Below, piece after piece: positions 1 through 9,419 of a DNA stretch of 64,000 nt. The position numbers were made by a program, and so were the translations under genes. The notes under the pieces are model-generated. The model did not search any database. It saw nothing but the letters and a program-made list of their open reading frames with translations, and was not told the origin of the DNA. Location: positions 1 to 64,000 of the forward strand of contig JAEMWC010001640.1 of NCBI GenBank assembly GCA_016490735.1, given 5' to 3'. The stretch's first letter is position 1; every line of letters starts with the position of its first letter. Source of the stretch: Pachyseris speciosa. Lineage: Eukaryota > Cnidaria > Anthozoa > Scleractinia > Pachyseridae.

Positions 1-491
1 GATTCCTGTAAGTTCCGTGCGAACGCGTTTCCTCCCTTTGTTCCGTTTTTTTCATTGCCCTTATTCATGGCGTTCCCAAATGGCGTTGTTCGCCATACGC
101 ACCAGCATACGAAACGATCAAATTGAACATGGAGAGCCAAGCAAGAAAGAAATCAAAATCGATTGATTGATTGATTGGTTGATTGATTGATTTGATATAT
201 AAGCACCTAGGAAATTCATTCACTGAGGTACAAAAAGAGGACACGAAGTCATTTACAACGGTAGACCTCCAGTGGTCAGAGAGCGAATCATCGGAAATAC
301 GTGAATTGGCACAAATATTTACAACACAGGCTAAGTGCAGTTAACTTATAATTACAACGACAAACAGGTGGCGAACCTTCAATAACTATGACAAAATAGT
401 AGAACTGAAATAAATTGTGCCCTTCTTTAAACCATATACTTAACTTCAGCACATGCATATTAAAACCAAAAGCAAAAATACACACACGTAC

Positions 492-715
492 TTGGCTCAA
501 TTGTTGTCGTTACTATACTCGGGCCCTGGCCTCTTAAAGCCTGTGCTTGACTTATCCACGAAGGCTTGTATGAGCCCGTGTACCCTGCCAGGGCGAACGA
601 ACTATGGTACTGCAGGTCTATTGGAGCTGATGCGCCCAGTCTTTCAATTAGCTTATCAACGACCGGTCCCCCACGCCGTGACGCGTCGTCTTGAACAGCG
701 ACTAGGACGATCATA
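492..715 (-). CDS. ILEI/FAM3-like domain, exon C of module A (copy 1)
   Basis: The exon encodes the C-terminal half of an ILEI (PANDER-type, FAM3 family) domain. It opens with the family's IVLVAVQDDAS strand, passes through LGASAPIDLQ and a F-A-L-A-G-Y turn, and ends in KPSWISQAQ and a GPSIVTT strand. On the minus strand it follows an acceptor (TTTTAATATGCAG) and ends at a donor (GTACGT). It has 224 nt, entry phase 2 and exit phase 1, which fits exon M upstream. ILEI domains occur in secreted FAM3 cytokine-like proteins and in the stem of POMGNT1; which one this resembles cannot be told from one domain. This exon is open, but its partner exon M at 1020-1109 is frameshifted, so the module is probably inactive as annotated. 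Family assignment is by motif memory only. Confidence 0.7.
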
Positions 716-1019
716 CTGCATATTAAAATAAATTTCGCATTGATATTTTCTTACATAATTGCTACGATCTTGAGTTATTTGCTCCATTACTGGCACAAGG
801 AAGAGGAATATACCATTACAACGGGGACGTTCTGGTCGTCATCCAAGGTGGTCGCAGAATTTCATACAAAAGACCTACAAAGGGTTTGGGTTTTCACTTT
901 AAGTATTCTGTTACACTTTTAAAACAAGTACTTAAAATTTACAGGAAGTAATGTAACCCTGACGCTATCATCAGTGTTACTTAACTTAACCCAACATACA
1001 CAAGATTCAAAAGTCTTAC

Positions 1020-1109
1020 TCTTCCGGCAAGTTATTCAGGTAGTTTGCTGCACTTATACCGAGGCTCCAATATTATAGGTATCAAATCCTCTGGTTTCCA
1101 GGAATAAGC
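1020..1109 (-). pseudogene. ILEI-like exon M of module A, frameshifted (copy 1)
   Basis: Middle exon of the ILEI-like domain. It lies between an acceptor (TTCTATTCTTCAG) and a donor (GTAAGA) on the minus strand. It starts LFLETRGFDT, corresponding to the family's FDTH segment, but is 90 nt where the two related exons (44742-44832 and 23591-23681) are both 91 nt. The missing base lies in the segment after FDT and brings a TAA into frame before the SAANYLNNLPEE end seen in copy 2. Splice sites are kept, so the lesion looks recent. Confidence 0.7.
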
Positions 1110-1847
1110 CTGAAGAATAGAATGGAAACAAAATTGCTAAATATCTACAGGAATAGTCAACAAATTGATGAACTACTTGAAATGATTGATTTTCAAACCA
1201 ATTGATTTGATGGGACAATGTGAGGCCGAAACGTTTCAAGGACCGAGTGGCGAATCCCACTGATTGGCTGAATGAATGATTGGTTGATTGACTATAGACA
1301 GATAGGGAATGACCACATCGTCATCCCAGAGGTCACTCTATAAATGTTTGGCACCGCTCGCACAACGTTATTTTTAATTTTAAAACACGCGTTACAATAT
1401 CAAGCGTTCTTATAACTGATGAAGGCTTAAGAGTTAACCGAAACTTCTTAAAGAACCACCTATGTATTACAAGTCAGTGACAAAAATCAACTATTTTCAA
1501 TGATGTTATCTCCTGACTACAGCTATTCCATATTTAAGATACAGTAGATTAGATGCTGGTTGATGGATTGATGGATAATTATACAAGAGATTTAAGGAAC
1601 ATAAATAAATAAACGACCTAGCAAAGGAAATGACGAGAGAACCACATACTAATCATAGCGACTCAGAAAAAAAGAAATGTGCCAACAAATGAGCAAATGA
1701 ATGAACGGCGGGAGGAACGAACGAACGAAAGAACGGACAGACGTTTGGTGATACATTCGGTTAACGAAAATATTCTTTCCTCTTGCCTTGTTAGTAGTGT
1801 CAATTCAACAACACAAGATCTGCAACAAACAAACTACATAATTATAC

Positions 1848-1991
1848 CTTCTTGGGAAAAGATGGCCACATTAAATCCTCTTTGGTAGACCGAATATTCT
1901 ATGTCGTTAACCTTTATGTAGCCTCTACCGCAGCCTGTTCTACCGGGATCCTCGCATCCCTCACTACGAAGTGAAACATTCATTTTAACTC
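1848..1991 (-). CDS. ILEI-like domain, exon N of module A (copy 1)
   Basis: First exon of the domain, 144 nt, preceded by a long pyrimidine tract ending TAG and followed by a GTATAA donor on the minus strand. It encodes NVSLRSEGCEDPG, a CG-rich turn, YIKVNDIEYS and RGFNVAIFS. This is the usual ILEI opening: an RSEG strand, a paired cysteine, an IxVN strand and a RGxNVVV strand. Two cysteines (SEGC and GCG) match those in module B. It enters and leaves in phase 1, so it can follow either a signal-peptide exon or a preceding exon C. No signal peptide lies directly upstream; the nearest candidate 5' exon is module B or the exon at 35646. Confidence 0.65.
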
Positions 1992-2255
1992 CTATTCAGG
2001 AAGAAAAGAAAGAAGCGATTTTGTTAATACAGAAATATTGCTAAATACATTGCAAAATACAACATTGTCGATATTCTCACTGAATGGTAAGAAAAATGAT
2101 GGGGAATGTAAGAAAACTGAAATAATTTAGCAATGCTGTAACTCTGTTATTTCGATCGGAGTTACGTATTGAAAGGGTCAGGAAAACTGACTCACACAGA
2201 AGCAACAACAACATTAATATTACTGACTTACAAAATGAAGACCACAGTTTCTTAA

Positions 2256-2274
2256 TAATAATAATAATAATAAT
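2256..2274. repeat. Short ATT/AAT microsatellite
   Basis: About six AAT units. The same site in copy 2 (45977-46009) is expanded to about eleven units, a normal microsatellite length difference between the duplicons. Confidence 0.9.
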
Positions 2275-2489
2275 TACTTTATTTAAGTCTCAAATCTATT
2301 TAGCCAAGCACAGATGCTCTACTAATTGGGCAGACTAAATCAAATCAACTCTAAATAAATCAAATGAAATCTTATCGTACGACACATTAAAAAGATATGC
2401 AAGTCATGCCATTTTCATTTAACTAATATTGGTAAGATAAGAACATATTTGGATCGGGAATGTACTGAGCAGAAGCAATTACTTCATGT

Positions 2490-2960
2490 TTCCGTGAAGT
2501 TACTACCAACTTGGATTATTGTAATGCGATTCTGTAAGGTCTACCTAAGTTTCTCTTAAAGCGCCTATAGCTAGCGTCTATAGCTAGTTCAAGTGTGAAC
2601 ATATAACACCTAGCTTAATAGACTTACCTTGGTTGCCGGTTTAATACCGTTATTAGGTATAAGATTTTATTGTTAGTGTATAAGGCTATCAATGGTTTTT
2701 CCTCAAGTTATATATCAAATTTACTCAGTTTTTGTAACAGTTCTTACTCTTTGCGTTCTTGCTCGAATAAGTTACTTCATGTTCCGAGATCTAAGCTTAA
2801 GTCTTATGATAATCGAAGATTTTCCATTGCAGGACCTAAATTATGGAACAGCATACCAGTTTTTTTTAAAGGAATGCTAACTCTTTGAATTCCTTTAAAA
2901 AAAATTAAAGACCTATTTATTTCATCAGACTTTTCATTAATTTGTGAAAAGATTTTTTTT
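2490..2960 (+). pseudogene. LINE 3'-end remnant (CR1/L2/Jockey-like reverse transcriptase C-terminus)
   Basis: Broken reading frames give the string of short motifs that ends many CR1/L2/Jockey-type ORF2 proteins: TNLDYCNAIL, GLPKFLLKRL, LLVYKAINGFSSSYI, YSLRSCSNK, PRSKLKSYDNRRFSIAG and KLWNSIP. The catalytic reverse-transcriptase core is absent, so this is a 5'-truncated insertion. There are stops (for example after NAIL) and frame changes. The following 200 bases are AT-rich and probably its 3' UTR. The copy at about 46225-46695 shares the lesions, so it died before the duplication. Confidence 0.7.
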
Positions 2961-3149
2961 ATTTTTCACATATATATACGCATTTACATATGTAGATATA
3001 TAATAATATTTATGCGTTTGGCTATTTATTTGGTATTATTGTTACTATTAGTACTACTATTCATATGCCTACTGTTGTAATTTAATTGTATCTCAATGCA
3101 TTTTACTAATATTGTAAAGCGCCTAGAACAGCTAGTGATATAGACGAAA

Positions 3150-3937
3150 ATCGACCGGTAGATGCATGAGATATTGAAAAGCAAGTGAGGTGTTGTTCGG
3201 GGTTGTTACGAGCTATGAGATAATTAAAATTAAAGTTGGAAAGGGAAGTAAAATAAAAAGTTACGTTAAGTCATATTTTGCATGTTCAGCTGTTCAAAAC
3301 TGTAACTTGTGAGTAAAACTTTTAATTTTGTCAAGAAAAACCAACGTTAGACTGAAAAAAGTGAAAAATCACAAAAAAATCTGCCATGTTGGATGACGTC
3401 ATAGGCCCCAGCGGCGCAATTTGCATATGTAACCCATAATATTAACCTAGTCGTGTAGACGACATAACAGGCTATCTATTGACAGTATAACCTTTTGAAA
3501 GTATCTTAACCCAACGAAAACCCAGGCGAGGGATTCCTCCCCCCCCACCCTTGTACCACGGTGGGGTTATGAGTTTGCTTGTACGTCCAAGGGTTAAAAG
3601 CGTTGCAATTAAAGAGAAAAGGGACGAATTCGCCGAAGTGCACTCACTAAAATCGCCATTTTTAAATACTCATCGGTTAATTTCTTAAAGTGAAATAGCG
3701 GATTTTTCTAGTTTCAGGGCTAATTTACAACTTTATGCAAAAACTAAGAAAATGCAACCAGAACAACCTCTAGACTTCTTACTTAGAAACTCTGCTTTTT
3801 TGGTATTTCTAGTATGGGTATGTCTCCCCTAAACATTGATAGTTTTGTCGTGTAAATTCGAGTACAAAAAGTTGCAGACTTTTGCGCTTGAAAAACCGAT
3901 TTTTAAAATTCGCGCGCGTTCAGTCAAGTCTTTTGTC
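3150..3937. other. Non-coding stretch
   Basis: No supported exon. It holds a short C-run near 3538-3552 and otherwise single-copy-looking sequence that is also present in copy 2 (about 46880-47669). Confidence 0.6.
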
Positions 3938-4335
3938 TCACAGTATAACAATGGTTGCCTTGAATAAACAATAAGCAGCAAACGAGTCTATTGTAATGAT
4001 GTCGGTTGGTGTTCGTTGGATCTCTGCTGGCAGGTTTGGAAAGAAGAAGCGGATCACGTCATGGCGAATTCCTATCGATTCTTCATATTGAAGAAGGATT
4101 TTCATACCCCTTTCTCGGGCTTGCGCTACGAGAATCGGGTCTGGATCAGGACTTTCGAAGGCCTCGATCATCTCTGCTGGCAAGTGGGCTTTGGTTCCCT
4201 AGTGTTCTGAATGGAAGAGTATCCCTGCCACTTCACTATGAATACAGGCTTGCCGTTTTGGATCCTTTTGGTGACTATACTTTCTCCTTGAAATACACCA
4301 AGAACCTCGGGTTTTGGATCACATATTGCCCTGGC
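3938..4335 (-). pseudogene. Chromodomain-containing protein fragment (copy 1)
   Basis: Read on the minus strand, this gives a recognisable chromodomain: a GESIVTKRIQNGKPVF start, IVKWQGY (the aromatic-cage W and Y of VKWxGY), a NT-R-EP stretch where most members have NTWEP, then HLPAEMIEAFE, the usual C-terminal helix. It continues with a charged tail of about 65 residues ending in a stop at 3938. A one-base shift lies between EPKP and HLPAEM, and the conserved W is an R (TGG to AGG). Copy 2 (47670-48067) has the same shift, so it predates the duplication. It could be a relic of a host CBX/CDYL-type gene or of a chromovirus integrase tail. No transposon sequence flanks it, so I cannot choose between these. 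Confidence 0.55.
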
Positions 4336-4649
4336 GCGTGGAATTACGACGCTGCAGTCGAGGCTGCTCCTTTCAACTCGCTCTTATTATTCATTCCTTT
4401 TAATTATCATACAAAATTTCCCAGACTCCCTTGAGGCTAATTTTTTCAAGCTTTATTATTTTGGCAATTTATACCTAGAGGTGTGTCACACCAGGTTTTA
4501 AAGATGACAGTTGCCATAAAATAGCTGTTAACTCAAAGCTAGGGTAATGACGTTATCAGTCCCGCGACTATTCCTGAAATAGCGTTTGAGGTCCCATTTC
4601 TGTGGGACACATAAAAATGACCACTTGACGTCTGGCAGTTAAAGGGACG

Positions 4650-4737
4650 ATGAAGATGAGCGAGAAATTTGGAGGACTAGGTCGAGTGCTTCGTACACTC
4701 AACGTTACTTTACACGTAATCGCGAATTTGAGAGAAA
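4650..4737 (+). CDS. Small membrane-protein gene, exon 1 (copy 1)
   Basis: Candidate first exon: ATG at 4650, then a hydrophilic helix-like segment (KFGGLGRVLRTLN, followed by HVIANLRE), ending at a consensus donor (AAA|GTAAGG). It leaves in phase 1. The next good acceptor (TTGTTTTACAG, 5017-5027) opens exon 2 in the matching phase, and joining the two gives one open frame of 95 residues. Copy 2 (48386-48473) keeps the ATG and donor and has acidic residues (D, E) at two positions where copy 1 has valine. No family recognised. Confidence 0.45.
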
Positions 4738-5027
4738 GTAAGGTTCAACTTGACAATTTTGGATATGACCAGAAGCAGGGCATTACATCACCAGTCAGGC
4801 GGTCTGAGGGTCTGAAATATTTTAGTTTGTGTTTAAAGTACATTAGTCTTAATAAAACAACAAGGTTTGGCCTTGTTACTCTAAACATCTTCACATTGTG
4901 CCGTGTGTGAGTAATTGTACCTCCGTTTTCTAAACATAAGCGAAAGAAAAATGGACCGCAAGCTTAGAGATTGCGCAAACTGAACGATTTTGCGAGTTTA
5001 AATCGAAACGGTGACTTTGTTTTACAG

Positions 5028-5227
5028 CCTTGAACTATTATTTTGTGAGACAACTGTTTGCTTTAAAAATAGAGGTCCAACCTTCGTTAATAATGGAGGC
5101 CATCACGGGAAAATCTCGCTGTTTGGCCGTCATCTTGCTTTTACACTTTTCTGTCATTTTGTCTTTCGAGCTGCACCGAAATGTTCTGTCGACAGCCGGG
5201 ACTAAGTGTAATTTCAGAAATTCCTGA
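5028..5227 (+). CDS. Small membrane-protein gene, exon 2 with transmembrane segment (copy 1)
   Basis: Joined to 4650-4737 it continues with LNYYFVRQLFALKIEVQ, then a basic stretch (GKSR) followed by a hydrophobic run (CLAVILLLHFSVILSF, about 16 residues) and a short polar tail with one cysteine. This is the layout of a small single-pass membrane protein. If translation started at the ATG at 5093, the same run would instead be a signal peptide on a 44-residue product. The copy-2 exon (48764-48963) has TTA changed to TAA upstream of the hydrophobic run. I do not recognise the protein. Coding status rests on the splice-phase match and is inferred. Confidence 0.42.
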
Positions 5228-6028
5228 AACGGATTTTCATGGGAAAAACTCTGAAAGAGTTTCCAAGATTTGGACAAACAAGAAATAAGAAAATTGATAT
5301 TTGGGCAGATCATATGGAGAAAATGCTTCATTAGTGCACCGTATCTCCCCATAGAACGTATGCATTGGGTTCCTCCCTGATTCATCCAAGCGTTTGGCGC
5401 AAGGCGACGGTACATCGTCAAAGTGCTCTTCGATGCGATTTTGGACAATTTCAATCTTAAAATTACTATTGCCTTGGTTCTTAAGAATGAATCAGAGATG
5501 AAGAGCTCTATTTAGCTGTGATTCGAGAGACTTTAATTTACGGCAATTTTGAGTTGATGTGAGTCGTCATCACAATTCATGACTCTGGCAGTCAGTTGCG
5601 TGAAAAGTCTGACGAAGTGCTGATCCCAGAAGAATAAAAGAATCGTGGGAGCGATTTTGGAGAAGGATTTTAAACATTCTTCCAAGCCTCAATCTTTGGA
5701 GTTGACTGCTGTCGAGCCGAGCAATATTTGAGAATGGCTATAAACAAGCTGGTCGAGTCATGCAGTTCAAGAATCGAATGACAACAGGGATAATTTAAGG
5801 CAGGAGTTAGCCTGTTAAGCGGCATTTAAGCTATTGCTATTCTAAGAACAGTACGCTTGTTTTTAATTTTCAATAAGAAAATGTTTGAATTTGATCGATT
5901 AATGACAAGATTACATTGGGAATAAACTCTGTTCCCTGAACCGCGTGCGTTTTAAGCTTTTACCCGGAGGTGTAGCTTTATCCCAAATATAATTGAATCC
6001 CGAATCAGATTTTACAGTTTCTGTGATG

Positions 6029-6110
6029 ATTAGCTCCGACAGAAATGGAAAATCGTTGTGATAGTACCGAGCGAGTTTATTCAAGAATTTATCCGGACAG
6101 CGTATGTAGT
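6029..6110 (+). other. Exon-like cassette 1 (VIVPSEF type)
   Basis: An acceptor-like tract (GATTTTACAG) precedes a block whose core (GTGATAGTACCGAGCGAGTTT) is nearly repeated at 6171-6190 and at about 12990. One frame reads VVIVPSEFIQEF, as in cassette 2, but the frames around it are interrupted. Unknown family. Probably a decayed duplicate of the exon at 6141. Confidence 0.35.
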
Positions 6111-6140
6111 GATGAATCCCGTACTTTTATTTATTTTTAG

Positions 6141-6237
6141 ATTAGTTTCGATAGAAACAGAAACTGGCGTTGTGATAGTACCAAGCGAATTTGTCAATGA
6201 ATTTGGTCGAGTGAACAGCTTCATGGAAGAACTATAA
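6141..6237 (+). CDS. Candidate terminal exon (VIVPSEF type), copy 1
   Basis: This follows a strong pyrimidine tract and AG (TTTATTTATTTTTAG). With a one-base carry-over it is open to a TAA: about 31 residues including SIETETGVVIVPSEFVNEF and a GRVNSFMEEL end. The same frame is open in copy 2 (49877-49973), with E to K and I to T changes only. Related blocks at 6029 and 12949 also begin right after a pyrimidine-AG tract. The upstream exon was not found and the function is unknown. Confidence 0.35.
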
Positions 6238-6732
6238 AGGTTATGACAGACATAGTTAATATAAGGAAATGGTTATGAAGCTCGGCAAAACGTGATCAAA
6301 GCAGCAAAACAATGAGGCCAAGATTTATATTGGAAGGTTCATGACCGTGCACATCTTTTGTTTTGCATTCATGTACCATGCATGAATTACATAATTGCAA
6401 TGTTCCTATTGATTAGTTGCATGAACACGCGTAACCACCTATTGTTTAATGCGCACGGTCAACCCCCAAAGTAGCAAACATATAGCAAAGAACTCTGCTA
6501 GGTTTCATAACCATTTCCCTCTATTAACTGTATAACAGAAAACCAGTTTCTCACTGCTGACTTGCATGTAACATTTTACCATTTGTTGTTGTTTGATAAT
6601 CACCAGTCAACCTCCCTCAGCTGTCCATTTACATTGATCAGTTTTAAACAATTTTGCTTTGTTTATTTTAAGATCTCAGCACAGCATTTCTTGAATCACT
6701 TTATTTTGTGGCCTTTATTCTCCTTTCACTTT

Positions 6733-6870
6733 ATAGGTGGTTTTTACGTGACGGCATCGCCGCCATGCTGGTGGACGTAGACAATAGATCCCTCGATAGC
6801 TCCTTTTGTTCGTCCACCAACAGTTGTTCATTTCACCTTTCTTATCTGTGTCTCCAGAGATTGGCTGCAA
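6733..6870. mobile_element. Degenerate foldback MITE (CGCCGCCATG type)
   Basis: It begins GTGGTTTTTACGTGACGGCA, contains GCCGCCATGCTGGTGGACG, then about 30 bases later TTCGTCCACCAACA, the reverse complement of the inner arm. The outer part of the right arm has been replaced. ORFs on either strand here are accidental reads through this element. The copy-2 version is at about 50465-50600. Confidence 0.4.
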
Positions 6871-7787
6871 ACCACCTTTATGTGCAAGTTTTCCTTTGAA
6901 AATATTTGTCCTGTGCAAAGAGCACCTGACACAAAATGACAACATTTCCATATGTGCCATTATTTCCGTATGTGAACTGACTCTAGCTGAACAGTGAATG
7001 TTTGCATGAAAGCAAATGTTGATGTGGCAGTGGTCTGTTATGTGTATGACACAACAAAGGAAAAATATATCTGACAATTTTTCATTACCATAAAAACTCA
7101 CGACTGATGCCTGCAGTTTCATAAGCAATGTAATAGGTCTGTACAGTACAGTGCACAATATTAACTAAAAACATGCTTGGAATATGTGGACACAGCCACA
7201 TATGAATATAAGCTTAATTTGTAATTGTTAGCAGGCGTTAAGTATCTGAGTTGACAGCTCTTGTCAAAGTTTTAGCAATTACCCTGCACCTTTTGATAGC
7301 AAAATGTTTTAACCACATGCCTGATAGCTGATTCATTTATGACAAGCTTAAATTGCTTACCTAGCTTCTTTCATTCCTTTTACCTGGAAGTGTAGCTTTA
7401 GTTAGCGATGAGTCCTGAATAGACTTTTTTAGCTTGCAGATATTGTTTCCCAATGTAGACCATGTGATCTTCCCAAGGGGATTTGCCTTTTGTCTTTTTC
7501 ATAAATTATGCGTACATATGCAAGTGAATAATGCGAAATTTCAAAGAAACAGTTCTCTGAAGCCATTTGCAGTAAGACATTTTTTGATATTATTAATGAC
7601 AAGGATAACAAGTTAACAAGCTTAGTACCAGCGCCAAACCAGTCAGCTTTCTCGCTTAGACGCAATCGGTCCTTCAAGATTCCCAAGTTTAAGACGTACC
7701 GTTTAAAGAACACTTTTATGATGGCCTCGAGTATCAAGTATAATTTGTTGAAATTTTCAAACAAAATACTAGTAATTTAATATTTAT

Positions 7788-7796
7788 TTTTGTTTA
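7788..7796. other. Target-site duplication, left, of the Mutator-like element
   Basis: TTTTGTTTA, one base different from the right-hand TTTTGTTTT at 12711-12719. The second duplicon keeps both as TTTTGTTTT, so the A is a later substitution. Confidence 0.5.
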
Positions 7797-8024
7797 TAGC
7801 TTGCGAGCAAGCTCTCTCGGGGGGTGGGGGGTGGAAGGAGGGAAAAATGGAAAGAGAGCTTGCAACAATCTATCTGCGATTTGAATTCCGCCCCTTATGC
7901 TCCCTATGGCTTCAGGCTACCTGAGCTGTCAAAATTTGGGCAATCAGCGCAAACAGGAAATTTGTTTCTTCCGTCGAACAGGAAAGGACACGAAAAAACA
8001 ACTTTGGCACACGCAATGCAAAAG

Positions 8025-9186
8025 ACGCATCCTCGGAGACCCAGGGGCAGAGAGTCGGGTTGGGACGAAGATTCAGGACGAGCGAAAGTTTACAAGACGG
8101 ATAGGAGAGCCCCTGGGAACATTTCTTTATCGGACTAGTTCAAGAAGCCATTGAAATACAGCTTCCTGATTGGGCGGAAATTTTCTGGCAAGGAATTTTT
8201 TTCTGACCAATCGGCGATCAGCTTATATTTCGCACACCTTTCGTTACTTCTTATACCGAGGGTCAAACGCCCAATGTGCTGTCAGCCATATTTCGATCGC
8301 TGTGTCGACAGTGTACTTCGAGGAAAGTTATCAGTGGTGGAAAGGGGCCCACAAAACTCAGATATCGACAAATTCAACTTCTACTCAAGCAAAAATCACG
8401 TGTAAGGAACTAGAAAAATCAAGATGAAGACCGATCGCAGGTATCGTAAACTTCACGCTAAGAATTGTTGACAACTCGGCCACAATTCAGGGGCACCCAA
8501 CGACGAGTTTCGGAAGATATCTGTTCGGTGGAGGTTAATTCGCCTCGGGCTTTCGGCGTCTATTTAAAAGTGCATTCGGATTTCCGTAACTAAAATGTGG
8601 GCTAAAAGATTCGTAATTGGGTAATCATAGCCTCTGAGGTTTTCGAAAAGGCCGTAATTGCTGTTTTTGGCAGTCAAAAACGTCAGCTTACATTTTCTGA
8701 AAGAAAATAGTTCCCTAGAAAGTTCGAATAAAGTACATTTCAGCTTGCATTTTCCCAAAGGAAAATTTTGTTCCCTAACATTTTCGGGCAGCTAAAATTT
8801 CAGCTAGGGAATCCGAACAGATGAACTTCTTGTAGCTTATGAAAACAGCACCTTAAACAGACTTCAAACACCATAAGGTACTTCAAAATGCCTTTCTACA
8901 GCTTTTGCTGGATTTGGCTCGTTGGGTGCTCCTGACAATTGTTGTTATGAGCTTTTGTTTTTCTCTGGTGTACTCACAGGCAGTGGGCCGCTCCTGAAAC
9001 TTTTCGGGGCGATGGAATTTCTGTTGCACAGGCCAGGCAAGTTTACCGATCGGGCGAGTGAAACCCAGCAGTTGAATTTTGTTTTGCTCACGAAATCGAA
9101 CCTTCCACTGCTTACAACCGACTCGAAGTCGCGTCTCAGCTCGGCCCAGCTGCTCAATTTCGAGAGAGACCTTGAAATGGCCTGAG
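8025..9186 (+). other. Left arm of the Mutator-like element: promoter and exon-like block
   Basis: After a GATCAGCTTATATTTCGC TATA-like stretch near 8217 lies ATGAAGACCGATCGCAG with a donor-like GTATCG (8424). Beyond the MITE, GTGTACTCACAG|GCAGTGG (about 8980) forms an acceptor. Spliced, the frame gives QWAAPETFRGDGISVAQARQ before a TGA. The right arm holds the mirror-image version (VEWAAPETLRDDEISVERAR, minus strand). Each end of the element therefore carries the same inward-pointing promoter-plus-exon block. Protein family not recognised. Confidence 0.35.
8488..8934. mobile_element. 447-bp MITE, present only in copy 1
   Basis: Terminal inverted repeats: CAGGGGCACCCAACGA at the left end and TCGTTGGGTGCTCCTG at the right end (reverse complement CAGGAGCACCCAACGA). 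It is flanked by a 6-bp duplication ACAATT (8482-8487 and 8935-8940). Copy 2 at about 52207 reads GGCCTCAATTGTTG, a clean empty site with one substitution. No coding potential. Insertion therefore followed the duplication, or the allele split. Superfamily not assigned. Confidence 0.85.
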
Positions 9187-9213
9187 AAAATCCAGTTTAA
9201 AATAATTTACCCG

Positions 9214-9412
9214 TAGTCGTGGTTGTCTCTCCATCCACTTATATTATGACAATCAGGAAAGACCATGTTAAGTGGTTAAAGTCATTGGGCTTGAAGGCTG
9301 CTTTTGTGTGGAAAAGTGCGGAGGCCGAAATCATAAACCAATTTATCAAATCAAAATCAGTTTTCCAATACTCTGACATTCTCTTGCATACAGATGCCAT
9401 TTTGACGTTGAT
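9214..9412 (+). pseudogene. Possible RecQ/SF2-helicase-like exon inside the Mutator-like element
   Basis: Between an acceptor (TTTACCCGTAG) and a donor-like GTGAGT, the open frame reads VVVSPSTYIM, then DHVKWLKSLGLKAAFV. This resembles RecQ-type helicase motif Ia (VVSPLxxLMxDQVxxLxxLGIxAxxV) and the residues after it. The key Q of DQV is H, the Walker motifs are absent, and the copy-2 version has lost the acceptor and first residues. Most likely a captured, decayed gene fragment. Assignment is by motif resemblance only. Confidence 0.33.
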
Positions 9413-9419
9413 GTGAGTT

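Noticed and set aside
1679..1888. 69-residue plus-strand ORF rich in NER repeats (also 45402-45611)
   Set aside because: Composed of an AACGAACGAAC-like simple run and the antisense of ILEI exon N.
4006..4434. 142-residue plus-strand ORF (and 47738-48166)
   Set aside because: It is the opposite strand of the chromodomain fragment, whose VKWQGY and MIEAFE motifs are far more convincing.
5038..5454. 138-residue minus-strand ORF (and 48774-49205 in copy 2)
   Set aside because: It overlaps the plus-strand exon that has a phase-matched splice acceptor; differences between copies are mostly amino-acid changing in this frame and no motif is visible.
6715..7158. 147-residue minus-strand ORF
   Set aside because: Partly an antisense read of the degenerate MITE at 6733-6870; disrupted in copy 2.
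7429..7764. 111-residue minus-strand ORF
   Set aside because: Open in both copies but without motif, splice context or biased substitutions; too little to support.
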